A DNA stretch of 64,000 nucleotides from Nageia nagi (taxonomy: Eukaryota > Pinophyta). Shown here piece by piece: positions 32,677 through 44,780 of the stretch. Within the stretch, counting starts at the first letter, position 1; the number at the start of each line of letters is the position of its first letter. The stretch lies in assembly GCA_050084985.1 (NCBI GenBank), contig JBITNC010000001.1, forward strand, positions 169,012,001 through 169,076,000, read 5' to 3'. Position numbers and translations under genes: made by a program. Below the pieces are notes generated by a model. That model was not told the DNA's origin, made no database searches, and saw only the letters and a list, made by a program, of their open reading frames with translations.

Positions 32677-33440
32677 ATTTGGGAGATCTAATAGTACATA
32701 GTTGGATCTATCTCATTATTTCATATACAAGCTAAACCAATAGGTTTGAACATGATAATACACTCATATGCCCACACCTAGAGGAGCCATGCAAGAAATG
32801 ATGATATTAGATTTGCCAAGTGTAATAATGTGGTACAAATCCCTGAACAACTATGCTAGAATACAAGATGCGCACACAAATGTAGTCCCTTGAGTACATA
32901 TCTCTCTCACTATCCACACCAGGCCAAGCAAAAAATGTTAAATTATTCTTGTTTGGGTATAATAATGCAACAATAATAGAAGCAATAAGCAACTAAAGGC
33001 TCCTACTGTCAAGGGAAACCTAGCATGCAGAATATAGGAAGGAAAATCTCTTCTCCCAATCGTGGTCATGGCTTCTTGATAGCCATACTGATAGATCATC
33101 ATGCTCCTAGTTGCTATTGTTGGATGCATGAGCAACTAATTTCCCACAAATTGGTACATGCCAAATGCAATAAACATCAAGGAGTGTGATAATCATCTCG
33201 CTTAGTGGGATATGCAATGTGTTGGAATCAGGATCCTAATGCTGAATAAGTGCAGTCATCAATGAAAATAAATATAGATGTGCCCAATAATTACCAAATT
33301 GTACAAACTAGAACTCTTAAGAAGGGCATTATCATTATTTAACCTAATCCAACCATATGCCTTCTCTAAGGTATCAAGCTTCATGGGACCTCCTTTCAAA
33401 TAGTTTTGGGCCTATGATAAAAGCAATCACAATTTGATCA
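32677..33440 (-). pseudogene. PMD protein remnant, N-terminal half
   Basis: Minus strand, with frameshifts: KLDTLEKAYGW (about 33390), SLYNLVIIGHIYIYF, then DPDSNTLHIPLSEMIITLLDV (about 33170-33230), YCIWHVPICGKLV, and later LFRDLYHIITLGKS. The central stretch matches the PMD signature R-W-x-P-[ED]-x-x-T-F-H-[LF]-x-x-G-E-M-T-x-T-L-x-D-V-x-x-L-x-G-L-P-x-x-G-x-x-V. The downstream half is at 18946-19371. PMD proteins are nuclear factors (MAIN, MAIL1) or transposon-borne relatives. This copy is broken by stops, frameshifts and the copia insertion. Confidence 0.65.
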
Positions 33441-34530
33441 ACATAAAAGAAGCATGTATGTAAAATAATGGTATTAAAATACAAAAATCAAATTGTTATC
33501 ATGGTAAGTGTAAATGCAAGGTTGAAGGCATCAAAAAAAATTTCCCTCCATTTCAATAACAAATAGCATAATATGAGTTTGTTGGGATCATTATAAATAA
33601 TGAAATACCTTACCCCATCCTTAATAACAAGTATAATTCCATCAAATGAAGAAATAAAACCCCCTCTCATAATAAGTAACATGTGTGACCATGATAAATA
33701 AGCATAGGGCATAAATAAAAATATTGCAAACTAATGACAAATGGAAAATATGAGGTGGTCTACCACATGCTCAGATGGGAGAGAACAAATATATTTAGCC
33801 ACATGACCTTTCCTCCTAGCTAGTGGATGCTCGATCACCTTCCAACCATCATCTACCATGTCATCAGCTCTATAAGAAAATCCAAATAAATAGGCATACC
33901 AAATGGGCCCCACCTCATGGTGAACATAGACTCAAACATGCCAAACGAGAAACAATACATACCAAGTTAACAATTAAGTAACAATTTACTAGAACAACAA
34001 GGTAGCAAGATAACTTGGACAAAATGATAAGGAGTTTATCTTTTTCCCCCTTTTTTCATTTTCCAAAACCCTAGTTATGTGCATAATCTTTAAAATATAA
34101 AAAATGATGCATGAAAATGTGAATTTTTTAATTTTTTTAGTGTTACAAATTATATTACAGAGCTTGCATTTCTTTTTGAAAAATAAATTATGTGAATTTC
34201 ATAGCATAAATGCCCTTCCACATTAATTAATAGTTCCCACACCCTAAGTTTAGTATGAATTTCCTAATAAAATCCATGATGCTTTATTTACTAAACATCT
34301 ATTGTATACATATGATTTTGCTCTAAATTTGGATTCTAGTGCTTCTATTAGCAAAATCACTAAAGACATGATTCAAAAATTCCATGAAAATTATGGTGCT
34401 TACATTGTGCTAAATCTATCTTAATGTTGCTCATGTGTGATTATCCAAAATAGACCTCCACTCAAAAACACCTTTCCATAACCTCTAAACCTAGGCATCA
34501 AGCCTAGGGCACTCACTATGCACAACCAAA
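33441..34530. other. Unassigned, possible upstream PMD exon
   Basis: A minus frame at about 33940-33731 (GPIWYAYLFGFSYRADDMVDDGWKVIEHPLARR, given here only in part by position) may belong upstream of the PMD remnant, but I do not recognise it. Around 34260-34420 a plus frame (KHLLYTYDFALNLDSSASI region) is open for about 55 codons without recognisable homology. Nothing else is seen. Confidence 0.3.
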
Positions 34531-34545
34531 CCCTTTAGATACCAA

Positions 34546-35616
34546 TGTTAAGATTAGGGTGACTCATAAACATATTCACAATGCCATAATACCAATGTCT
34601 AGCCTAAACATGCAACACCAACATAGGAGAAATACAAGTATGAAGAATCATAATGAGTCAACACATGCATAAGACAACACAATATGAGAACCATGAACCC
34701 TCATTGATTATATTCAAATATGGAGTAGTACAAAATCATACAAACCCTCTTAGGGTCATCATGGGCTCTCAAGAGCCAAGCTAAACACAATGATAACAAC
34801 ATACAATCACCTCAAAACCACAGGATAGATCTATCCCCTCATATCTCAATTCCTCTCTACTGAATGAGCTCTCCTCTATCTCTAGTCAAATAAATGAATG
34901 ATAGGAATAAACCCTTAGGTACCACTAAATGGAAAATGGTGCTCCACCAATATGATAGATATTTAGGATCCCAATGCCTAGATACCCTCTTAGGTGCTCC
35001 ACCTAAAGAAAATAATTAGCGCTCTCCTAATGTCTTATCCACTGGATGAAGTAGAAAAATAAATATAATAATAATCAAGTATGTCCAATAATGATCCCTT
35101 TGTGTTTATTTATACATTATCATATCAAGGTGTTATCTAAGAATCACCATCTAGCCTATTCTAATTCAATGTTGGCTTCCTAGGGGCCCAGAATGCCCTA
35201 AACATGCCAACATGGGATCCCAAGGGGTATTAAGTGCCAACCATCGGGTCAAGAAGTGCCACACATGCTCATGATGTATAAGGGGGTTAACGTGGGATCT
35301 AGGATCATAATTGATCCAATGTAGGGGTGTGGTATCGTTTCCAAGCATGGTACTAGCATATAAGTGAATCTTTAATACATACATGAATCTTGGGATTCCC
35401 ATAATCATTATCAGGATCTCCAAACATGAAAAATACTCCTAATCTATCCTTGGGAGGGATACATCCCACTTGGGGCTCATAGTAGGGTCCATTGACCCAT
35501 TAAGTCTCTTATCCTAAGTTACAACATAAAGACCAATACATAAGAAGAGTATATTACAAGTATATCCTTGTGGATCATACAATTAATGACTAGAGGACAA
35601 GGGGGATGTCATATCA
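34546..35616 (-). repeat. 5' LTR of a family-A-like element, minus orientation
   Basis: The minus strand starts TGATATGACATCCCCC and ends CTAATCTTAACA. It is followed by TTGGTATCTAAAGGG (34531-34545), a primer-site-like sequence near the initiator-Met type. It shares CCCAAGTGGGATGT and a GGATCCCATGTTGGCA minisatellite with 9099-10357. The rest of the element is not evident. Confidence 0.55.
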
Positions 35617-36275
35617 TGCCATGAATTTTACTAAGTTTAATGCAAAAAATTTATTATTTCCTGATGATTAGGCCATTATTACTATGAATTTTTGGCATTT
35701 ACTTTCACATGGCATTTGAGTTTCTCTTTATTATATTTCAAAGGCAATACATGTTCTACTAACAAAATTTAAAATCATAGGCCATGGAAATCCCATGAGC
35801 ATAATTCTTTCTCAAAATTGTAGTTTATATTCTCATATGATTACAAAATATATCTCTAGCTTAGGGCACATCTTGACCTCTTTGCTTTATAATCTCTTCA
35901 CCAAAGGTTATAAGTCACAATGGTGATAGTATACAAATAATATATTATATTGATTTCATCCTTGCTTCTATATTGATTATTCTTTCATTGGATGTAATCT
36001 AGGTAGGCATTATCTCTTTTGTTTTCACATATCATCTCAGAGAGTAGGGCTAAAAGTATTATCAATCCTCCACATTAAAAGATGAAATTTTAGCTTGATC
36101 ACCCTACAAAAGAAGAAGCAAGGGAAAATCAAAGACCAAAAGGGGGAAAATGAGATATAATATTCAACATAGAAATCATTTAAGGGAAGTGCACTTTAGT
36201 GTTGAAAATTTTCCCTACTTCTCTAAGCTTTTATGGATTATGCAATTTCAAAATGCTTTTTCATTAATTCATAGC
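35617..36275 (+). other. Degraded sequence before a polypurine tract
   Basis: Probably the 3' internal end of a plus-strand Ty3 element, because it leads into a purine tract and LTR start. Frames are short and broken and I recognise no domain. Confidence 0.35.
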
Positions 36276-36802
36276 GAAAGTGAGGGAAAATGTAGATGCC
36301 TAAAAATGGTTTATTAATTATTTCATAAAACATAGTTTATACTTCTTTAAAATAATAAAAGTAATATTACAAATATCAAGATAAAGGTGTTATTATAAGG
36401 TAATATCATGTGCTAATACCAATGCAATATCATTAATCATGATTTATATTTACAAGTATCTTGAATATTACAAAGATTATATTATTTCTATAAATTGGAT
36501 TTTACTCCTTTCTATGTCATTGTAAGTTATAAATGGAGGAGTTGGAGGTTTGCATACCTATCAAATCTCTTTTATAAGTGGTTATCCCATACCATCATAC
36601 TTTCGGTATCTCTAGATGCTACCTATCTGAGAATTTGTTATGCTATAAGCTTTTATTACTTGTTATCTTTTACGCACTTTTTAACATCACCTTTGACCAA
36701 AAAATAAATAAATTTGGAATCCTAAATATTCCTTTTTATAAATATTTTATTTATTTTTTACTTGTTGCTAGTTACTTGATATAGAAATATAATGGTACAT
36801 TG
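36276..36802 (+). repeat. Polypurine tract and start of a plus-strand Ty3 LTR
   Basis: GAAAGTGAGGGAAAA (36276-36290) is followed directly by TGTAGATGCCTAAAAATGG, the same start type as the LTR at 6913. This places a 3' LTR at 36291. It is cut at 36802 by the copia B element, whose left CATTG duplication (36798-36802) ends here. Confidence 0.6.
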
Positions 36803-37304
36803 TGAAGGGATTGAACCTTAAAGAATACAATTTTAAACTACCAAAATCTCTTGAAATTTAACTTAATCAACAATATACTTAAGCATCAAACAATCTCACA
36901 AAGTGACTCAAGATATAAATTGATTCCACTAACTAGGAGTACATCCACTAATAAGATCTTAATTCATTCACAAAGACAATTCTCTTACAATACTGCTAAG
37001 TTCATCTTCTAATCGCTATCCTAGAGCATAACTTTGCTTTACAAATTGGTGAGTGGTCATAAAGAGGGGGCCTTTTATTTATAGGCCAAAATCCCCTTTG
37101 GATCACCATTTTAACCATTGTATAAAGGCATGACATGTTACTTCCTTTTACCCAAGGGGCATGCTCATGATATGGAGTGTAGGACAAGTTACATTATTAT
37201 ATTTACTTAAATACTTAATGTATTTAGGGATACCTTTAAGTATTAGTGAATTTACAAAGAGGGATATTACAAATCCTTACAATAATGCATTATACATTTC
37301 AACA
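36803..37304 (-). repeat. 3' LTR of copia B
   Basis: Minus strand begins TGTTGAAATG and ends GGTTCAATCCCTTCA. Polypurine tract AAGGGAGAG lies at 37305-37313. A U3 palindrome lies at about 37200-37250. Confidence 0.88.
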
Positions 37305-38000
37305 CTCTCCCTTAATGCAATATTGGGATAGAGTGAAGAAGAGAGAAGGAAGAAAGAGTAAGAGAGTTCTCCTCCATATAGATACAACTGAAGATGAAAA
37401 TGTTTTACATCTTTGTGAAGTAAGCAAGATCTTAGTTTGAGACTCACTACTTTACCATTTTAACAAATGGTTTACAATACAATCATTAACCGTAACTAGT
37501 TTTAATGTACATAAAGTGGTCATCTAATTGAAAGTCATGATGAGTCTCCATGAGCTTGCACACCCAAAGTAAGTAACCTATAATCTTAAAAAAACATGTA
37601 AGCTACAAGCAGCTTAAATAATAAGATCAATTAGATGCAACATATTCATATCAACAAGGATATATAAATCAAACAAATGCCATTATAAATTGATCAATAG
37701 TGGAATATAAATCATTAAGAAGATGCCAAGCTAATACTCATAGTCACCTACTATATACAAAATATGTGTTGATTATAATTTTCAAATAGAGCATAACAAA
37801 ATGCACATATGTGTTCCTCACACATGGATAACTAAATAGTGCTAGGATGGCCAATCATTTGTTCCAAAAATTGCACAACAAGTTCCTCATGTAGAGTGAA
37901 CTTACCATAAAGCTGTACAACAAAATCAACACTACACAACATAAAATCCTCCTAAGGGTGAAGTTGTCATCATAAACATGAATTCAACATAAGAATTCAT
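37305..38000 (-). other. Copia B polypurine tract and 3' noncoding region
   Basis: No open frame of note. Matches, in reverse, the 3' noncoding region 56790-57535 of the plus-strand copia. Confidence 0.6.
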
Positions 38001-40960
38001 ACTTCACTCCCTCTTGAGGGATAATTTACCATCCTGATAGCATCCCTAAGTTTATTGAACTGAGCTTCAAGTAGGGTCTTGGTGAACAAATCAACAAAGT
38101 TCAAGGTTTATGGATAATACTCTAGGTGTATAATACCATCAAGAACTTTTTCCCTTATGAAATAGGATTGGATTTCCACATGTTTTGTTCTCTGATGGAA
38201 CACATGATTTTTAGCCAAATAAATAGCTAAGTAATTGTTTGAAGAAATAAGATATGGGCTAGCTTGGTCATACCTAATTTATTTTAGAATATGCCTAAGC
38301 CAAATAACTTCTTGAGATGCAACAAACATGGCTTGGTATTTTACTTTTGTGATGGAAAGAGAAATAGTAGGCTGCTTCTTAGAAGCCAAAGAGATAGCAC
38401 CTGAACCAATATTGAACACATACACAGAGGTTGATTTTCAATCATCTTTATCTTCCCCATAGTTAGAATCTAAGAACCCTAAGAGAATAAAAGAGGGCAA
38501 CTTGAAATACTTGAGAGCAAGATCCTTCATCCCTGCAACATACCTTAAGATTTGCTTAATAGCATTGAGATGCTCAACATATAGTTTTTGCTTAAATCAA
38601 GCCATCAAATTCATAACGAATATAATATTTGACCTAAAAATAGTCAAATAGAGAATACTACCAATTAATTACCTATAAGCTATAGTATCTACCAACTAAG
38701 AGTTAGAGTTAAAGGAAATAATGATTCTAGGAGAGACTGGGATTGTAGCATGTTTACACTCTTCCATTCCAAATTTTTACAAGATGTTTGATATATACTT
38801 GAATTAAGTAAGATAAATACAATCTTTATATTAGTACACTTGCATTCCTAGGTAGTAGTGTAAGAGACCAAGATCAGTTATTTCAAATGTTATCTTAAGT
38901 TTGGATATGCACTCTTGAAAGATTTTATCATTATTTCTAGTTATTAGAAGATCATTCACATAAAGGAGAATCAATACCACATCTTTTCCCTAATTGAGCA
39001 CATAAATATTGGAGTTAAAGAAGTACTTAAAGAATCTAATATCTGCAAATTATCCTAAAATATTCTTATACCATGCTCTAGGTGCTTTCTTAAGTCCATA
39101 CAATAACTTCTTTAGCGTGCACACAAATAACTCTTTTGCTTCCATAATAAACCTTTCTGATTGATTCATGTAGATTTTCACATCTAAGTCACCATTAAGA
39201 AATGCATTCTTAACATCAAGTTGAAAAAATTTCCATCCCTAAGCTACTAAAAGAGCAAGGATAATTCTAACAATAGGCATCTTTTCCATGGGAGTAAAGG
39301 TTCCTCATAATCCACTCTATATTTTTGAGCTAAATATTTGGCCACTAACCTTGTCTTGTATTTCTCAATATCTTCAATTGAATTGAACTTGACCTTATAG
39401 ATCCACTTATTACTAATCACATTCTTTTTATTGGGATAAGGGACCAAGTCCTAAGTTTCATTTTCATAAGACCTTCATTTTCCACTTTCATGGATTCTAT
39501 CCAGCACTCATGGTTTAAAGCTTCTTTGAATGATGAGGGCTCATTCTTATTATCAATTTTAGTAAATAAAAATTTGTTCAAGGTCATGCTTCTAGTTATC
39601 CTTTGTGTTGGAGAATTTTGCTCTCAGGGTGACTTATCTACATCAATATCCAACCAGTTAGGTACAATTGAAGAGTTATTTAGATCATCAACATCCTCAT
39701 TAGAAGTAAATTCTTTAGGAAGTTCATTGAACTTTACATCTCTGGATATGAACACTGCTCTTTAAGATGGAGAGTAGAACTTGTAGCCTTTATGCTAACT
39801 ATGATAACCCATAAAAATGCATTTTTTAGCTCTTTTTTCTTACTTTTTCTATTTTTCAAAAATAATGTAGGAGAATTCTTCACAAAGAAACACCTTAAGG
39901 TGAGAAATGTTAGGTTTTATTCTTAACCATGCCTCAAAAAGAGTTTTATCTTGAATGAGTTTTATGGAATACCTATTCAAGGTGTAAATAGTAGTGCTCA
40001 TAGCTTCACCCCATAAAAAACTAGGAAGATTACCCAACATGCATCTAACCATCTCCATAATTATCCTATTTTTCTGTTCAATAACACCATTTTGCTGAGG
40101 AGTGTAAAAAATCATAAACTGCTTTTTGATTCCATACATAGCATAAAAGATATTAAACTCATTGTTGTTATATTCTCCCCCACTATTTGATGTTAGCATC
40201 TTATTTTTAAGGTTAGTCTAATTTTTAACTAAGGCCTTCAAATTTTTAAAACTCTCAAAGGTTTGATCCTTGTGCTCAAGTCAAATAGCCAAAAGTCATC
40301 CTATTGAAGTCATCGATGAAGTTCAAGACATAAGATGCTCCTCCAAGTGACTTAATCTGAAATGGACCCATCATATCTGAATTCACAAGATGCTCTTATT
40401 GCTTTATCTTTTTCAAACCTTTGTCTATTCATTTTTCCTAGAATGCACTTCTCATACAAACCAATTGATGGTGAAACTAAAGGCAAACCTTCCACAACTT
40501 CTTAGTCCTTCATGACTTGAATTCTTTTATGATTAAGACCCCTTAAATGATAGTGCCAAAGATTACCTATAGAAAACACTTTTGTATCAAGACACATCTT
40601 TGTTGGAACTTATCCATAATGTAAATATCATCTTTCACTAATCTTTTAACCAGCGTGGCAAGTCCCTTTTTAATGCACCAGGAGTGTGACTCAAACTCAA
40701 ATGAGTACCCTTTTCTTGTAAGTTGAATCATAGAAAGGAGGTTCATCTTAAGCTTAGGAATAAAGAGCACATTTTTTAGAACCTTCCCATGACTTAATAC
40801 ACTCCCAATTCCTTGGAATTCAAGGATTGTATTATCACCTATCATAACTACAACTTTTCTATACTTATGAAAATTTTCAAAGTTATCCTTTTCAAAGTAT
40901 AGGTGATTAGTGCAATGAGAGTCAACAATCCAATTAGACAAGAAGGAGCGATTCATGGAG
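38001..40960 (-). pseudogene. Copia B pol remnant
   Basis: Minus strand order: protease-like WIVDSHCTNHL (about 40930) with the GAG-pre-integrase region to 40567, integrase core and C-terminal part (about 40420-39849, LTSNSGGEYNNNEFN, TPQQNGVIEQKNR), RT (about 39480-38640, NKWIYKVKFNSIEDIEKYKTRL) and RNase H (38560-38060). The RT box reads YVND (38951-38962) in place of YVDD, losing a catalytic Asp. DSGC in the protease is DSHC. Stops are frequent. Confidence 0.85.
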
Positions 40961-41886
40961 TAGAGACCAACAATAAGTCCAACTTTTATATTCTCTTTCC
41001 TTTTAAATTCTTTACATTTCCATTACCCTTATTCTTTTCTTATCTTTTCTTTTTATAGAAATCAAATTCTTTGTAACCATAGATGCCACAAAAGGTATAA
41101 TTTTCATCAAACTTTACCTTGGGATTTGGTTTGCCTTCCTTAAATTTTCCATCTCTTTGCTTGAAGTAGTTGTTGTTGTTGTTGTCTCCCCTTTTTTCAA
41201 ACTTCTTGGAAGAGAAAGGATAAGATTTTTTATGAAGATTAAACTTCTTCTTGAAAGGAGTTTTTGTTTCTCCTAGAGCAACATTATTTTCCTTTGGAGA
41301 ATAGATCAACACCTTTTTTTTAAGAATTTTCCCATGCTTCAAAAGAAGCCTATAAATGTTATCGAGAGATAAAACATCTTCTTCTTCATCAAGCTTAGTC
41401 TTAATTACAATTATAAAGTTACTAAACTTTGAGGAAAGGCTTTGGATAATGATCAAGATCATGAACTCATCATTGATCCAATTACATTCATAAGCAACAA
41501 GTTAGGTCCTAAAGTCAATGATTTTATTCAAGTAGATGGCAACATTTTCTTCTTCTCCTTGATGAGATTGAAATAACTTTTGAAAGATAGTGAACCTTCT
41601 TGAAAACTTACATACAAGGTAAATTTTCTTAAGCTTATCCCAAGCTTCCTTTGTTAAGTTTGATGAAGAAATCATAAGGAGCACTTCATCTTACACTGCA
41701 TAAAAAATCATGGAGGTTTCCAATTCATTCTTCATATTGTATACCTCAAGTTCCTTTTCATCTATAGGAGCAACAAGATTTTCATTAACTATTTGCCAAA
41801 GCTTCCTTGCCTGCAATTCCTCTCTCATCCAAGGTTCTTAAATACCAAAGTTGGAACCTTTGTAAGCATGTGGTCTAGAACAACAT
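40961..41886 (-). pseudogene. Copia B gag remnant
   Basis: The start codon corresponds to 41886 by alignment with the other copies in the window. The gag helical domain (SSNLTKEAWDKLKKIYLVCKF, about 41684-41502) and the basic linker are present. The zinc knuckle region (about 41050-41100) reads YTFCGIYGYKEFDF, having lost three of four CCHC ligands. Several stops. Confidence 0.75.
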
Positions 41887-42115
41887 TTTAATCATCCATA
41901 CATATTTTAGATTTATTTAATCATACATTTCAAATTTAATAAAAGGACCTACTTAATTGTTTAAACAAATTTCACATGTGCAAATGTTTTATAATAGTAA
42001 TTTATAATACATCCCATGTATCCAACACTTTGTCATCACCATGTACCACAAATGTAGAGGGATAATTTTGAGGTTTGTTTTTTTGCCTAAAATTAGGCCT
42101 TCACCTAGATGCCCA
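41887..42115 (-). other. Copia B leader, gag-proximal part
   Basis: Leader sequence next to gag, interrupted at 42116 by the chromovirus; continues at 48157. The two sides join as GGGCATCTAGGTGAAGGCC on the minus strand, matching the intact leader at 63168-63190. Confidence 0.7.
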
Positions 42116-42525
42116 TGTTAGGATCCCACATCCTAACATTTTAGTGTTAGTATTATTAATTTAATTAAATTATCAACCTATATTGTAAATCATAATATTA
42201 TGATTGTAAGGGCAGGCTCGATTTTGCATGACTATTAAGGTTAGGGTTAGTATATTATAAATTGGTAGAAGTGTGTGGAGAAAGGCATCTTGAACATTAT
42301 TTTCACTTTTGGAGTTGTAAGGAGGTATCCCCCTCGAAGCAACCTATGATTCTATTACTATTCAATAAAATCCTATCCTTATCTACTTATTGTTGCTATT
42401 CCATATTTTATTTACTAGTGAATGTGCTATTATTTCCACTAGATTAGTTATTATTTTCCTATTTCAAATTGATATTCATTACATTTTTGTAATATTTTCC
42501 TTTTCATATTTGTATCATCATAACA
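42116..42525 (+). repeat. 5' LTR of the chromovirus
   Basis: Starts TGTTAGGATCCC, itself followed by ATCCTAACA (an inverted repeat of the first bases), and ends CATAACA. TATAAATTGG at about 42256 may be the TATA box. Confidence 0.85.
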
Positions 42526-42527
42526 TC

Positions 42528-42540
42528 TGGTATCAAAGCT
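42528..42540 (+). promoter_or_regulatory. Primer-binding site, initiator-Met type
   Basis: TGGTATCAAAGCT, two bases after the LTR, differs by one base from the initiator-Met tRNA complement TGGTATCAGAGC. Confidence 0.7.
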
Positions 42541-43559
42541 CTTTCTAGGGCCATTATGCTATAGGAAAACAAAAAAAAAAAAAATTAGAGGTCTAAGCTA
42601 GAAACCTTGTACTGAGGATTTTAAAATATCCAATAGGATCTATCATTTTTGGCTAAGCACACTTTCCCATAAGGTTTTGTGTGAAGTGAGGTGTAAAATA
42701 CTCTGCACCAATGCCTAAACCTCAAATAGAACCCTACACAAAATCAAACTCCATGTTTCGAAAGGTATAATAGAGACTATCTAGGCTATAAATGGAAATT
42801 AGATAGAAAGTTGTGTCAATTATTTATAAGATATAGTGCACCAACAAGTATAACTAAAAAGTTACTTATCATAGAAGCCATCTCCATAACCTCTCTCCTT
42901 ATGAAAGTTGGATAGGAGGGTGTTTTAAACAAGCCTATAGAGTAGATAATCCTTACCCTAGAATCATTTCTTCACACATAAAACTTTGATTCAAGAAGTA
43001 GAATGTACGACATGTAATTTTTTAGAGCTACCAAAAATAGCAATTCAGAGGCACTAAAACCTTTAAAGCTAAATAACTAAAACTCTGTACCATTTTAGCA
43101 GTTGTTAACAAAAGCAGATAAACTCATAAATGTAAAAAAAAAGTTTAAGAGTTTGAAAATCATCATTAGGAGACCTAACCCATTGTGATCATCTTTTTGA
43201 GCTAATCATTTTGATATATTACACCCATACACTTTTTCAAGTACTTTCTAAATATAGTAATTTTTAAAAATATTAGTTTTTAAAAATAATAGCTTTAGAA
43301 ATAGTAGTTTCCAAAAATGGCACCTAAGACAACATCCCAAATAGTAGCACAAGTTGATCCTACCATGATGACATTTTAAATTATGATTTAACAAATGGCA
43401 GATACACTTACTAGTACATTCAGGGTAGAAATCCAATAAATATAGACCCAAATACAAACCCTTAACAATAAATGTGATAGTGTCCAAGTAAGTATCAGTA
43501 TACCAATAATGCATCCAGTTCATAGCAATCAAGGCAATCAAAAAATCCATAGGGGTATC

Positions 43560-44445
43560 ATCATAACTTTTAAGGCCAACAAGGTGGTTTCATTCTTCCC
43601 TACATAACCAAATTGGATTTTCCCCTATTTGATGGAGATGATCCCACTAGCTAGATTTATAAGTTCAAATAGTATTTCATGTTGAACCAAATTCTAGAAG
43701 ATTTGAAGGTGTGCATGGTAACTTTTCATTTGGACGGTGAGGCTCTCCAAAGGCACTAGTGGTACTCAAAAATGCATCATGCTCCTTCATGGGATGAATT
43801 TACTCAATAATTATTGATCCATTTTGGTCCTAATGACTATGAAGATTTCATAGGGGTATTGACCAAGTTACATCAAACCATAATAGTCAAAGAATACCAA
43901 AATTAGTTTGAGAAATTAGCAAATCACATAGAGGGGTTGGATGATGCATTTTTCACAAGTTGTTTTATCAATAGATTAAAAGAAAAAATTAAACTAGAGG
44001 TCAAAATGTTTAATCCCAAAACTATGATGGATGCTATTACTTTGGCAAAGCTCACTAAAGATAAAGCCAATGCTCATCGATGAGATGTAAGACCCCCATT
44101 CACAAAAACACATAATATTTTCCATTTCTCTAATAACACAAGTGCCCCACCATTGAATCACATAATGCAAACTAATAAGTTGATGTGGGAGAGAATGGCA
44201 GAGCATCAAAAGAAGCGTTTGTGCTATAATTGTGATGAGAAATTTATTCTTGGTCATCATTGTACTCAACAAAAGTTATATTTGCTTGATGTTGATACTC
44301 CTAGTGAGAAGGAATATGAGAGTGCACTCGAAAAGGCCATAAAAGAAATTCTAGATGAGGAGGCCCCAATTATTTCTTACAATGCATTGGTAGGAATTAA
44401 TACCCCTCAAACTATGAAGGTCAAAGGTTTTTTTAAAAAGTGACC
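43560..44445 (+). pseudogene. Chromovirus gag remnant
   Basis: Broken gag with a capsid-type region at about 43615-44060 (KLDFPLFDGDDP-like, EFTQ..., HFGPNDYEDF in shifted frames). A zinc-binding region at about 44218-44262 reads LCYNCDEKFILGHHC, the extended CX2C..GHxC form typical of chromoviruses. The tail 44280-44440 is acidic. Several stops upstream of 44153. Confidence 0.75.
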
Positions 44446-44780
44446 TCTCATAATATTGCTAGATTTGAAAAGTACTCATAATTTCATTGATCCATGTGTG
44501 GCTAAGGTGGTTAATTGTTACATCCACCTTATAAATAATTTTGAAGTTATTATAGATAATGGAGGAAATATAACATGTAAAGGCACAAGTAAAAATTTCA
44601 AACTAAGCATGGACCATTATACTTTGAAAAGTGACATATATGCTTTACCACTTAAGGGATGTGATATAGTTTTGGGGGTGCAATGGCTAAGGACATTGGG
44701 CATTACGCAGTGGAATTTTGTAGAGCTATGGATGACCTTCAAGATAGATGAACAAGAGCATACTCTTAAGGGATTATAGG
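44446..44780 (+). pseudogene. Chromovirus retropepsin remnant
   Basis: ILLDLKSTHNFID marks the protease start, where family members have LLDSGSTHNFI. The active Asp-Ser-Gly is replaced by Asp-Leu-Lys, so activity would be lost. GCDIVLGVQWLRTLG is the conserved second strand. Open for about 107 codons to a stop at 44779. Confidence 0.8.

Noticed and set aside
34546-35616. Solo LTR with target duplication
   Set aside because: Flanks do not match, and a primer-site-like sequence follows, so a 5' LTR of a truncated element fits better.
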